This document shows, in pieces, positions 29,518 through 38,438 of a stretch of 49,424 nucleotides of DNA. Numbering within the stretch: position 1 is the stretch's first letter; every line of letters starts with the position of its first letter. The notes below the pieces were generated by a model. It worked only from the letters and a program-made list of their open reading frames with translations, had not been told where the DNA came from and made no database searches. The stretch lies in the NCBI GenBank assembly GCA_028866835.1, contig JAGWHJ010000007.1:1-49424 (forward strand). The letters are read 5' to 3'. Source of the stretch: Microcaldota archaeon. Lineage in GTDB: Archaea > Micrarchaeota > Micrarchaeia > Micrarchaeales > CABMGC01. The translations under genes were made by a program, and so were the position numbers.

Positions 29518-31497
29518 TTGGTGAACTATGTGGGAGTTAATGATAAGGATGTAAAAGCAGCAACTGAAGTCATGGACCAAAATCTCGTCGTCAATATAAA
29601 CAACAAGAGGCCTGAGGTGTCTCTAGCAACTGAAGACTATTCGCTGAATCCCGTTCTGGCTCCGTACCACAGGACAACCGAGCAGATGGACAGGATGCCT
29701 GTGCTTGAGCGCACGAAGACGGTGTGCCCGGAGTGCAAGCTCATTGTGGATGGCACCATCTACAAGGATGGCGAGAACGTCATGATAAGGAAGAACTGCC
29801 CTGAGCACGGCTTGACGGTCGAGAAGTACTGGGAAGACTATGACATGTACATAAAGATGAAGAACTACAACTACTACGGCCGCGGCTTTGACAATCCCAA
29901 TTACATAAACAAGGGAGAGAACTGCCCGTTCGACTGCGGTATATGCGAGAGGCACAAGTCGCACACCGGTCTTGCGAACATCGTCATAACGAACAGGTGC
30001 CACTTGAGCTGCTGGTACTGCTTCTTCTATGCAAAGGAGGGCGAGGCTATATACGAGCCTACCATCGACGAGATAGAGCACATATATCACGTACTGAGGA
30101 CGCAGAAGCCGATACCTGCGAACGCTCTACAGATAACCGGCGGAGAGCCTACGATGAGGGAGGATCTTCTCAAGATAGTGCAGATGGCAAAGGAGGCCGG
30201 CTTCGACCAGATACAGCTGAACACTACCGGAATAAACCTTGGCAACAACCCTGATATGGCCATAAAGGTCAAGCATGCGGGGGTAAGCTGCCTCTACATG
30301 AGCTTCGACGGCGTTTCAAAGCGCGCAAACCCCAAGAACCACTGGGAGGCGCCTTCAACGCTTGAGGCGTGCAGGAAGGCAAACCTAGGCATAGTGCTCG
30401 TCCCTACCGTAATAAGGACGATAAACGACCACGAGCTAGGGGACATAATCAACTTCGCAATAAACAACATAGACATAATAAGGGCCGTTAACTTCCAGCC
30501 CGTATCCCTAGTAGGGAGGATGCCTTCAAAGCTCCGCGAGAAGCAGAGGATCTCCATACCTGGGGCGATAAAGCTCATAGAGCAGCAGACCGACGGCGTG
30601 ATAACGAAGGAGGACTGGTTCTCCGTACCTTACGTCGGAGGGATAAACAAGTTCATAGAGGCGCTTTCGGGATCGTACAAGTACGACCTCTCCATACACT
30701 TCGCGTGCGGAGCAGGCTGCTATGTCTTCATAGACAACGACAACAAGATAATACCGCTAACAAGGTTCGTCGACGCAGCGGGCCTGATGGAGCACCTGCA
30801 GCAAGCGATAAACGAGATGGAGGGCAAGTCGAAGCTTGAGAGAAGGTACATCGCGCTAAAGGCTCTCATGGGCCTGAGAAGGTACATAGACAAGGAAAGG
30901 CAGCCAAAGTCAATAAACTTCGGCAAGCTCTTCATGTCCCTGCTCCTGAAGCACGACTTCGCTACGATGGGCAAGTTCCAGCTCAAGTCGCTGTTCCTGG
31001 GCATGATGCACTTCCAGGATGAATACACATATGATATAAAGAGGGTCGAGAAGTGCGACATACACTACGCGATGCCCGATGGCCGCGTGCTTCCGTTCTG
31101 CACGTTCAACGTCTTCCCGGAGGTGTACAGGGACAAGATACAGAAGCAGTACAGCATACCCTCAAGGGAATGGAGATCCATGCACCCTGACTGGAGCTAC
31201 GGCGGGGACAAGTACAGGAGGGATGTCCACGCAATAGAGGCCAGCGACGCGTACCAGAAGACGTACAAGCAGATGATGAACTACTTCACGATGCCAGTGA
31301 ACAGGGCCGAGGCTGCCGCGATGGCGGCAAGGACCGGCAGGTCAAGGGCATCGGCAATGGCTTCAGCCCCAATGCCTTCAATAATGCCGACGCCTCCTAA
31401 GCACCACGAGGAGGAGGGCGAAAGCTGCGGCTGCGGTGGAAACTGCGGCTGCGGAAAGGGCGCGGAAGGGGAGAGCTGCGGCTGCGGAGGACAGTAA
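29518..31497 (+). CDS. tes: Radical SAM protein of the tetraether lipid synthase (Tes) type
   Basis: 659 residues from TTG (29518); GTG at 29521 is equally possible. A zinc-ribbon-like N-terminal part has CPEC (70-73) and CPEH (94). Then comes CPFDCGIC (136-143), the radical SAM triad CHLSCWYC (161-168) and GGEP (208-211). Further Cys are in CGAGC (397-401), CDIHYAMPDG (513) and PFCTFN (528). This set is that of COG1964/MJ0619-like enzymes, whose characterised members join two archaeols tail to tail to give tetraether lipids through several Fe-S clusters. The last 25 residues are a tail with six Cys in Gly-rich CGCGG units, preceded by a flexible Ala/Met/Pro linker and a HH-EEE patch, which I do not associate with the family. 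TATA at 29474-29482. The function follows from family, not proof. Confidence 0.82.
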   Translation: MVNYVGVNDKDVKAATEVMDQNLVVNINNKRPEVSLATEDYSLNPVLAPYHRTTEQMDRMPVLERTKTVCPECKLIVDGTIYKDGENVMIRKNCPEHGLTVEKYWEDYDMYIKMKNYNYYGRGFDNPNYINKGENCPFDCGICERHKSHTGLANIVITNRCHLSCWYCFFYAKEGEAIYEPTIDEIEHIYHVLRTQKPIPANALQITGGEPTMREDLLKIVQMAKEAGFDQIQLNTTGINLGNNPDMAIKVKHAGVSCLYMSFDGVSKRANPKNHWEAPSTLEACRKANLGIVLVPTVIRTINDHELGDIINFAINNIDIIRAVNFQPVSLVGRMPSKLREKQRISIPGAIKLIEQQTDGVITKEDWFSVPYVGGINKFIEALSGSYKYDLSIHFACGAGCYVFIDNDNKIIPLTRFVDAAGLMEHLQQAINEMEGKSKLERRYIALKALMGLRRYIDKERQPKSINFGKLFMSLLLKHDFATMGKFQLKSLFLGMMHFQDEYTYDIKRVEKCDIHYAMPDGRVLPFCTFNVFPEVYRDKIQKQYSIPSREWRSMHPDWSYGGDKYRRDVHAIEASDAYQKTYKQMMNYFTMPVNRAEAAAMAARTGRSRASAMASAPMPSIMPTPPKHHEEEGESCGCGGNCGCGKGAEGESCGCGGQ

Positions 31498-31527
31498 TTC
31501 TGCTTGAAAACTTAATGGCGTGTCCGT

Positions 31528-32217
31528 ATGGATAGAAGGGATAATGCGCCGCAGGAGAGCGGTTTTGCAAAGGACCTAGAGGAAGAGGTAGAGTATGATG
31601 ACCGCGTCACGTACAACGGCAAGACCTACCGCGTCCCTTACAAGCTCATAAAGGAGGTCACGTTCACGAAGCTGAATCAGGCCGAGCTCAGGGACATAGA
31701 GCATTCCGCAAGGCTCCAGTACCGCCTTCTTCTCATGGATCCCGTATTAAGGGCGAAGGTCGAGTTCATACGCGGCAAGATAACAATAATATACAATCCC
31801 GTCGGTGCTGACAACAGGAAGGAGAAGATAAGCATGCGAGATCTAATAGACTTCCTTGCGAAGGAGGGCGTGTATGTGGATTCCAACTCAATGTCGGAGA
31901 GGGACGTCGACTACGTTGAGGAGATATTCAAGACGCAGTTCGATCCAGCATCGATAAGGGAGCACCCTCCGTACAGCTACTCCTTGGCGGAGTGGAAGAA
32001 GATGAAGCCGAAGTACGAGAAGGAAAAGGCCGAGTTCGACAAGGCCAAGCTCGACAAGTTCCACGAGTGGCAGGGCAAGTACATAAGCAGTTATCCTGAG
32101 ATAGCCGGCGAGCTCGGCATAAAGGTCGACGAGCAGCCCAAGAAGCCTTCGCTGAAGGACAGGATCTTCGGTAAGAAGAAGGAGAAGGAAAAGGGCTTCT
32201 GGTTCCACGGCGCCTGA
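31528..32217 (+). CDS. Conserved-looking protein behind tes, unknown function
   Basis: 229 residues, not recognised. It starts 30 bases after the Tes-like gene and is probably in its operon. There is no signal peptide or membrane helix. The protein opens with an acidic region and a beta-like YNGKTYRVPYKLIKE stretch, continues with mixed alpha/beta (QYRLLLMDPVLRAKVEFIRG, KITIIYNP), then a charged helical region (KKMKPKYEKEKAEFDKAK) and a Lys-rich end with the terminal motif GFWFHGA. An aromatic amphipathic end after a basic helix could touch the membrane. The position suggests a helper of the lipid enzyme, such as an electron or cluster partner, but it has no Cys motif. Confidence 0.7.
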   Translation: MDRRDNAPQESGFAKDLEEEVEYDDRVTYNGKTYRVPYKLIKEVTFTKLNQAELRDIEHSARLQYRLLLMDPVLRAKVEFIRGKITIIYNPVGADNRKEKISMRDLIDFLAKEGVYVDSNSMSERDVDYVEEIFKTQFDPASIREHPPYSYSLAEWKKMKPKYEKEKAEFDKAKLDKFHEWQGKYISSYPEIAGELGIKVDEQPKKPSLKDRIFGKKKEKEKGFWFHGA

Positions 32218-32235
32218 ATGCTTAACGTGCAATCT

Positions 32236-32736
32236 CTATCTTCTGGCCTCAATAAACCTATGCATGCTATCTAATTCTTCGGAATGACCTCTTATGATAT
32301 CAAGAGAATCAGCCTCTAGACCAGAGCGGTCTTCAGATCTGGCAAGGTCTCTCAACGCCCTTCTAGCGTGCCTTATTCTGTCTGCTAGGCTGGGCCCTAT
32401 CCGATCTGCAATCAACTCTTCAGCGGCAAGTCCAGCTACTCTTTTAGCATCGTGTAGCTCTCCTGCATTTATGTAAGCTAATGTTGCCCTCAGGTATGCC
32501 CCGCCCCTTTCAAATGCCCATCCTGCTTTCCTGAAATCTTCTTTCGGATCAAGAGAGCGTTGTCGATTCTGAGGTTCGCGCCTAGCCACTTCCTCGTAAT
32601 GCCTGCCGGCTTCCCTGAGAGCCGCCTCCCCGTCACGCGCCAATCTTTCTGCCTCTACCCAGACTTGGGAGATAGGTTTCGCGGCGTCCTGTTGCGGCCT
32701 AATATCTACAACTTTAGAATTTCTTCCTAGCGCCAT
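32236..32736 (-). CDS. Helical, TPR-like protein of unknown function
   Basis: 166 residues, not recognised. It is Arg/Ala/Glu-rich and helical throughout. The part FRKAGWAFERGGAYLRATLAYINAGELHDAKRV looks like one or two TPR-like or SEL1-like helix pairs (A-G-x-A-x-x-x-G-x-Y-x-x-A). A good ribosome-binding site (AGGTTGAT) directly precedes the ATG, and a TATA box (TTTTATATCA) lies about 28 bases upstream. Its stop is 18 bases from the stop of the preceding plus-strand gene. Confidence 0.58.
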   Translation of the reverse strand: MALGRNSKVVDIRPQQDAAKPISQVWVEAERLARDGEAALREAGRHYEEVARREPQNRQRSLDPKEDFRKAGWAFERGGAYLRATLAYINAGELHDAKRVAGLAAEELIADRIGPSLADRIRHARRALRDLARSEDRSGLEADSLDIIRGHSEELDSMHRFIEARR

Positions 32737-32931
32737 ATCAACCTGTACTATACCAATGATATAAAAGGATAGCGCATCAACGCATAGAAAACTTCTTAAA
32801 CAGAACCCTCCTCTGATTTACCTAAGTAAAAGGATAAGCTTAAATATAAGGATGGATACCCTGATTGTATCACGAAACAGATCCTTTCGTTTTAAGCACG
32901 CTTAAACTGCACGCTTATCAGGGGACTTAAT

Positions 32932-33921
32932 ATGGCCAATATGACAACCATTAGACAAAGGGCTTTGGGTGAGGAGAGCAGAAGCATGGCATTGATAGAT
33001 GCGCTTCGGGACAGGGGCTCAGCACTCATGTCTTCGGTAAGGGGCAGGTCAATGATCATCGGCTCAAGCGCAACGCTGCTGGCGGCATCCATGGGAGCTG
33101 CAACAGGGGTCATGGCGCATGGAAATGCTAATCAATCAAACGCAGGCGATTCGAAGGTAAAGGTAATCAAGTGCGTCGAAGACGTTCACGGAAAGAAGAA
33201 GGTCGTGTCGATGGCGGTGCAGCTTGCGCAACGCACCGGAGGCACCCTTGAAGGAGCAAAGACAAGCGGCAAGGGAAACCAAACCAGCGAAAAGGAGCGC
33301 AGGGATAGAAGTGAAGACAGGCAGGAGAAGCGCGCGAGAGAAAAGGAGCGCAGGGACAGGAATGAGGACAGGCGCGAGCACAAGAAGCAAAAGCTGCCTA
33401 AGTGCCCTCCAGAGCCTAAGGCAAAGACCGGCCCTACAGGGCCTACGGGCGCCACAGGCGCTACCGGACCTGCCGTAGTTGTACCTGCACCAGGACCTGC
33501 GCCTGTCACAACCACCACGACTTCAACGTCGACCACGACAACTCCTTTGGCAATAGCGCTTGCGCCGCTCACGGCATCTCCGTCAAACACGATAACGCAG
33601 GGCCAGACGGTTACGGTCACAGGCACGCCGCCAACGGTGGGGCAGGGGCCATACACACCGCAATTCTATGAGACGCCACCGAACTTCTCGAATCCAATAT
33701 TGGCAGTAGACTGCCAAAACTCGCAGTCATTCACGTGCGTGTTCAACACGAACAGCACCACGACTACTGGCCCGTACACCTTCACCCTTTCAGTCACTGG
33801 AGGTGCAGGGCAGACCGCGTCGGCCAGCATAAATGTATTTGTCTACCCTGGCCTGCCTTCGGCAAGTGGGGCTTCGGCGAGCAGGATTTCTATCCGCGGA
33901 TCGGTCCAGGCAAGTGGCTGA
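32932..33921 (+). CDS. Secreted protein with collagen-like triplets and an Ig-like domain
   Basis: 329 residues. An internal hydrophobic stretch (41-60, MIIGSSATLLAASMGAATGV) acts as a late signal peptide or anchor after 40 cytoplasmic residues. A highly charged repeat follows (KERRDR-x-EDR-x-EKR units, about 121-153), then five Gly-x-x triplets in TGPTGPTGATGATGP (166-180) and a Thr-rich stalk (193-204). The Ig-like domain (about 215-310) carries a Cys pair (DCQNSQSFTC). This last domain is of the same type as those repeated in the giant protein 57 bases downstream, so the two likely form one surface locus. The collagen-like part is too short for a stable triple helix by itself. A TATA box (GCTTAAATATAAGG, about 32838-32850) lies well upstream. 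Confidence 0.78.
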   Translation: MANMTTIRQRALGEESRSMALIDALRDRGSALMSSVRGRSMIIGSSATLLAASMGAATGVMAHGNANQSNAGDSKVKVIKCVEDVHGKKKVVSMAVQLAQRTGGTLEGAKTSGKGNQTSEKERRDRSEDRQEKRAREKERRDRNEDRREHKKQKLPKCPPEPKAKTGPTGPTGATGATGPAVVVPAPGPAPVTTTTTSTSTTTTPLAIALAPLTASPSNTITQGQTVTVTGTPPTVGQGPYTPQFYETPPNFSNPILAVDCQNSQSFTCVFNTNSTTTTGPYTFTLSVTGGAGQTASASINVFVYPGLPSASGASASRISIRGSVQASG

Positions 33922-33977
33922 ATGCCTGTCAAGATAGCAAGGCATATTGCCATGCATAGTAGATATGGGGCGAAATA

Positions 33978-36900
33978 ATGAATACAAACTCTAGAACGGA
34001 GACACTGTTCCTTCTTGTCTTCGCATTTGCCGCTATCGGATCGGTATCGGCTCAGACACCGCTGAACATCTCCCCAGGGCCGCAGCCATCGCTGCAGATC
34101 GTGGAGCAGGGACAGCTAGTTACGATAACGCAGGGATCGCCATCGGGCGGCACGCCCCCGTACACCTACAACTGGCTCAGCTCCACAAGCCCTTCAAGCA
34201 CTCCGCAGCCAACGACATTGTGCGCGAACCCGCAATCCAACACGTGTTCCTTCCAGACCAACACGCTGACTACACCAAGTGCATATTACTTCATGGTCCG
34301 TGTATCCGATTCTTCTGGGGAGCATGCCAACTCCTCTTTCGCCACAGCCGAAGTCTTCAAGTCAGCATCTGCGACAGTTGCTGCGGCCAACAGCACTGTA
34401 CAGATAGGCCACAGTGATGTCATCACGGTAAATGCCTTCGGCGGGATAGGGCCGTACAACCTCAATCTTCTGTTCGCTAACAACAACACTGTTGCGGCAG
34501 CATTCAGCGGGGTCCCGAAGAACAGCTCAAAGACGTACACATTCACGCCCAAGGGCGCAGGCTCTTACACCTTTTATGCCACTGGGACCGACACCGGCGC
34601 CACAAACCCGTATCAGTTCAATTCAACAAAAGTTACAGTAACAGTTAGGCAGGGGTTCAATAATTCAGACGTCTCCGTGATGGTGCCAACTCCGGTGCTG
34701 GACGTCGGCCAATCAGAGATCATAACAGCAAACGTCTTCGGCGGCACGCCCCCATACACCTATGCATGGACGATAAAGGGCAGCCAGATAAACCAGAAAA
34801 CGCAATCTATTTCATTCACAGGAAATGCGAGCAACATTGCTACCGACCAGGTGAAGGTGGTCGTCACCGACAGCACTTCAGCCCAGGCAACTGCCAATGG
34901 AACCGTAACAGTAAATCCCGGGATGGGCATATCTGCGCCAACGCCTGCGGTCCAACTGGAGGACCAGGGCCAGGCAATCACAGTTACAGAAGCTACTCCG
35001 TCGGGCGGCACGCCCCCGTACACCTACAACTGGCTCAGTTCCACAAACGTCTCCAAGGTGCCGCAGCCGACCACTCTGTGCACAAATCCGCACTCTAACG
35101 TCTGCACTTTTGCAACCAACGCATTGACGACCCCCGAGCCGTATTACTTCCTGGTCCACGTCAACGATTCTTCCCATGAGCAAGCTAATTCATCAATGGC
35201 AACTGCTGAGGTATTCAAGGCGCCTCAGGTTACTATAACCGCTTCTAACAGCATCATAGGTATCGGGCAGAGCGATGCAATACGCATAGCGTTCATCGGA
35301 GGCGACGGACCGTTCACCGCAAACATACTGTATGTGAACAATGGGACAGTCGCGGCTGCATTCTCTTCAATAGCGCGCAACGGCACCGGCTCTTACACGT
35401 TCACTCCGAAGACAGGCGGGACATTCACATTCAATGCGGTGGCTACGGATATCGGGACTGCAAGCCCCCAGTACGCCTTCAATTCGACAAAACTGACGAT
35501 AAACGTCAAGCAGCCATTCAACAACTCCGATGTCTCCGTCATCGTGCCGACACCTGTGCTGGACGTCGGCCAATCAGAGATCATAGCAGCAAACGTCTTC
35601 GGCGGCACGCCCCCATACACCTACGCATGGACGATAAAAGGTGCGCAGCTGAACCAGCACACAAAGTCCATATCCTTCACGGGCAATGCGAGCAACATCG
35701 GCACAGACCAGATAAGGGTGGTTGTAACCGACAGCACATCTGCACAGGCAACTGCGAACGGCACTGTCATGGTCAACGGTGGAATGAGCATACCTTCACC
35801 GATGCCTTCATCGCAGACGGTAAAGCAAGGCCAGGCTATAACCATAACCGAGGGATCTCCAACAGGAGGGACTGCGCCGTACACCTACAACTGGCTCAGC
35901 TCCACAAGCCCTTCAAGCACTCCGCAGCCAACGACATTGTGCGCGAATCCCCATTCGAGCGTCTGCACATTTGCGACCAACGGCCTTACGACGCCCGGCA
36001 CGTATTACTTCTTCGTCCACGTCAACGATTCTTCCCATGAGCAGGCCAACTCATCGTTCGCCACTGCGATAGTCATCGCAAAGCTCAACATATCGGCGCC
36101 TGTGCCCCCAGTGCAGTACATAGACCAGGGCCAGACCGGCACGCTCACCGAGCACGTACCGACAAGCGGCGCGCCTCCATTCACATACAATTGGTTCGAT
36201 ATAATACCTAACACGTCGGTGCCCTCTGCAGTGACTTCATGTGCAACAAATGTATGCAGTTTCCCTACCAGCAACTCGACCACCACCGGTGATTATTCAT
36301 TCTACGTGGTCGTGAAGGATTCTGCCGGCGAGAGCCAGAATTCATCCAGCGTGAACATCTTCGTCTACCCGCACCTTACCGTCGCGCCGCCTACCATAGA
36401 CCCGATAGACCAAGGCCAGACTGCATCGATAAGCGATAACATCCCATCAAGCGGCAGGGCCCCGTATTCATACAAATGGCTTGTCGAGGTACCTGGCAGC
36501 AATATCTACTCCATTGCACCGACCTCCATATGCCCTATAAATCAGGGCGCAGGCCAGGCAGCGAACACACTGGAGACATGCAACTTCACCACAAATTCAA
36601 CCACAAGGACGGGGACGTACAATTTCATATTCCAGGTAACTGACAATGCCAGCACTCCAGTCACATCCAATTCATCTTCGGTGCCATTGGTTGTGAACGC
36701 CACGCCATCTGTAAAGCTGGTTCCGAGCGCATCGATGCTTGCTATAGGCCAGACGGAGACGCTGAAGGCAGAGCTTTCTGGAGGAATAGGCCCTTTCTAT
36801 GTAAGCATAATATATGCAAACAACGGCACAGTGGCCTCAAGTTCCGCCAGCGTGCCGTACGGCGGCATCGCTGCATACTCGTTCAAGGGTGCAAAGCCTG

Positions 36901-38432
36901 GGACACTGACGTTCTATGCAATCGCAAATGATCTTGGCACCACAAGGTTGGTGTCGACCAGCTCTTCCGATGTATCCATACCCGTATCGTCTTCGGGCTT
37001 TGGAGTGGTCGTCTCTCCTGTCACTATAAATGCGGACCAGAACCAGCCAGTCACGATCAATGCCACGGTGATGGGCGGGAAATCGCCGTTTACATATACG
37101 TGGAGCATCAACGGGAACCCGATAGCCGGATGCTCTGGCCCGACGTGCACGTTCAGCGCTTCTGCAGGCACTGTGCAGGCTTCGGTTACGGATTCGAGCA
37201 CACCCACTCCAAACAAGGCCAACGCATCGGCAACCATCGCAATAACAGGCAGCGCGCTTGGCATCACCTTGACGCCTAGCACTGCCACGATAACGCCTTC
37301 CGGCTCGCAGACCTTCTCTGCCGCGGTATCCGGAGGCACGGGGAACTTCATCTACCAATGGTATAACGTTACCTCAGGAGCTCCTGTTGCAATCGCGGGC
37401 CGGACCTCAAACACAATCACCATAGCCGGCAGCCAGACTGGCTCGTTCTCCTATAACATCATGGCCACAGACACCGGCACAACTATCCCTGCCAACGTTG
37501 CGGCCACGGCGCAGCTTACCGTCAGCTCCGGGCAGCCCATCAACAACGGAGGCGGCGATGGCGGCGGCGGAGGCGGCGGAGGCGGTGGCGGAGGCGGCGG
37601 AAGCTTCCTGCCCACGGTTACCCACTTCAACAGTTCCTGCTACTCAATAATGAACTTCTCGCAGGACAACTTCGAGGACATAACGCTGTACAGCATGAGT
37701 TTCGGCATAACGCTCAACTTCATAACGCCGAACAGCACGGGCCTTAGCGTAAACAACAATGCCTACACACTGACGCCATCCAAGCGCGTCTACTTCCATA
37801 ACGCGACCAACTACGACTACTATGCCGAGCTCATGAACATGTCGTACATACCGTTCAAGCACACCGTCGGCATAAACGTCTGCGCTGTGCCAACCAAGAC
37901 GCAGAACAGCACAGTTTCAACGCCCACCATAACCGTTACTGCACCAACGACCACAGTTGCTGCCAACACGACACCGACCTCCAAATTCAATGTCACGGTC
38001 AGCTCCGCAAGCAACACAATCAACGCAGGTTCCAATGCGATAATTGCGGCGCACCTATCGGGCGGCACAGGCCCATTCGCCTACCAGTGGTACAACGACA
38101 CCAACGGCACGCAATCGCGGGCGATGCCAGGCGCTACTTACAATACGTTCAAGTTCGTTGCAGGCAACAAGAACGGTACCTATTCATACCACGTGCTTGT
38201 CACGGACCGCGGCAACGGCAACAAGACGTTCTATTCGAACAAGATAACCATGAGGGTGGAAGGAGCATCGCCGGCTAACTCCGCTGCGGCATCGCTGCTT
38301 GCGGCACTGCCCGGTCTGATAGGGGTGCTGATAGCCATAATAGTAGGGTACCTTGTATACTCGAACAGGAAGAAGCGCAGCGGAGGAGGGGTCCACATGC
38401 CTGTCACGGACCAGGACCTTCCAAGCTCCTGA
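33978..38432 (+). CDS. Giant Ig-repeat cell-surface protein (1484 residues)
   Basis: 1484 residues, membrane-anchored surface protein. A signal peptide (FLLVFAFAAIGSVSAQ) opens it; a C-terminal membrane helix (AALPGLIGVLIAIIVGYLVY) and a basic tail close it. Between them lie about a dozen Ig-like/SprB-PKD-like domains of 85-100 residues, of three recurring kinds: GGTPPYTYNWLSS with a Cys pair, a GIGPYNLNLLFANNNTVAAAF type, and a LDVGQSEIITANVFGGTPPY type. The three kinds recur as a super-repeat of about 287 residues. A run of about 14 Gly (near residue 1195-1210) precedes a domain with a distinct Cys pair. Sequons are dense, so heavy N-glycosylation is likely. Such proteins act as adhesins or as S-layer components. 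Confidence 0.88.
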   Translation: MNTNSRTETLFLLVFAFAAIGSVSAQTPLNISPGPQPSLQIVEQGQLVTITQGSPSGGTPPYTYNWLSSTSPSSTPQPTTLCANPQSNTCSFQTNTLTTPSAYYFMVRVSDSSGEHANSSFATAEVFKSASATVAAANSTVQIGHSDVITVNAFGGIGPYNLNLLFANNNTVAAAFSGVPKNSSKTYTFTPKGAGSYTFYATGTDTGATNPYQFNSTKVTVTVRQGFNNSDVSVMVPTPVLDVGQSEIITANVFGGTPPYTYAWTIKGSQINQKTQSISFTGNASNIATDQVKVVVTDSTSAQATANGTVTVNPGMGISAPTPAVQLEDQGQAITVTEATPSGGTPPYTYNWLSSTNVSKVPQPTTLCTNPHSNVCTFATNALTTPEPYYFLVHVNDSSHEQANSSMATAEVFKAPQVTITASNSIIGIGQSDAIRIAFIGGDGPFTANILYVNNGTVAAAFSSIARNGTGSYTFTPKTGGTFTFNAVATDIGTASPQYAFNSTKLTINVKQPFNNSDVSVIVPTPVLDVGQSEIIAANVFGGTPPYTYAWTIKGAQLNQHTKSISFTGNASNIGTDQIRVVVTDSTSAQATANGTVMVNGGMSIPSPMPSSQTVKQGQAITITEGSPTGGTAPYTYNWLSSTSPSSTPQPTTLCANPHSSVCTFATNGLTTPGTYYFFVHVNDSSHEQANSSFATAIVIAKLNISAPVPPVQYIDQGQTGTLTEHVPTSGAPPFTYNWFDIIPNTSVPSAVTSCATNVCSFPTSNSTTTGDYSFYVVVKDSAGESQNSSSVNIFVYPHLTVAPPTIDPIDQGQTASISDNIPSSGRAPYSYKWLVEVPGSNIYSIAPTSICPINQGAGQAANTLETCNFTTNSTTRTGTYNFIFQVTDNASTPVTSNSSSVPLVVNATPSVKLVPSASMLAIGQTETLKAELSGGIGPFYVSIIYANNGTVASSSASVPYGGIAAYSFKGAKPGTLTFYAIANDLGTTRLVSTSSSDVSIPVSSSGFGVVVSPVTINADQNQPVTINATVMGGKSPFTYTWSINGNPIAGCSGPTCTFSASAGTVQASVTDSSTPTPNKANASATIAITGSALGITLTPSTATITPSGSQTFSAAVSGGTGNFIYQWYNVTSGAPVAIAGRTSNTITIAGSQTGSFSYNIMATDTGTTIPANVAATAQLTVSSGQPINNGGGDGGGGGGGGGGGGGGSFLPTVTHFNSSCYSIMNFSQDNFEDITLYSMSFGITLNFITPNSTGLSVNNNAYTLTPSKRVYFHNATNYDYYAELMNMSYIPFKHTVGINVCAVPTKTQNSTVSTPTITVTAPTTTVAANTTPTSKFNVTVSSASNTINAGSNAIIAAHLSGGTGPFAYQWYNDTNGTQSRAMPGATYNTFKFVAGNKNGTYSYHVLVTDRGNGNKTFYSNKITMRVEGASPANSAAASLLAALPGLIGVLIAIIVGYLVYSNRKKRSGGGVHMPVTDQDLPSS
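34158..35947 (+). repeat. Near-identical DNA repeats inside the giant surface gene
   Basis: A 71-base segment at 34158-34228 recurs exactly at 35877-35947. Another, starting at 34695, recurs at 35556 with few changes over about 90 bases. The offsets (858-861 bases) correspond to one super-repeat. Exact identity at silent positions in only parts of the repeat points to recent duplication or gene conversion. Confidence 0.85.
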
Positions 38433-38438
38433 TCCGCT

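Noticed and set aside
34158-35947. Repeated DNA that could suggest CRISPR
   Set aside because: The repeats are in-frame protein repeats with an 858-861 base period, not short repeats with spacers.
36837-37358. Long minus-strand frames inside the giant surface gene
   Set aside because: The plus frame has continuous Ig-like repeats; the others reflect codon bias.
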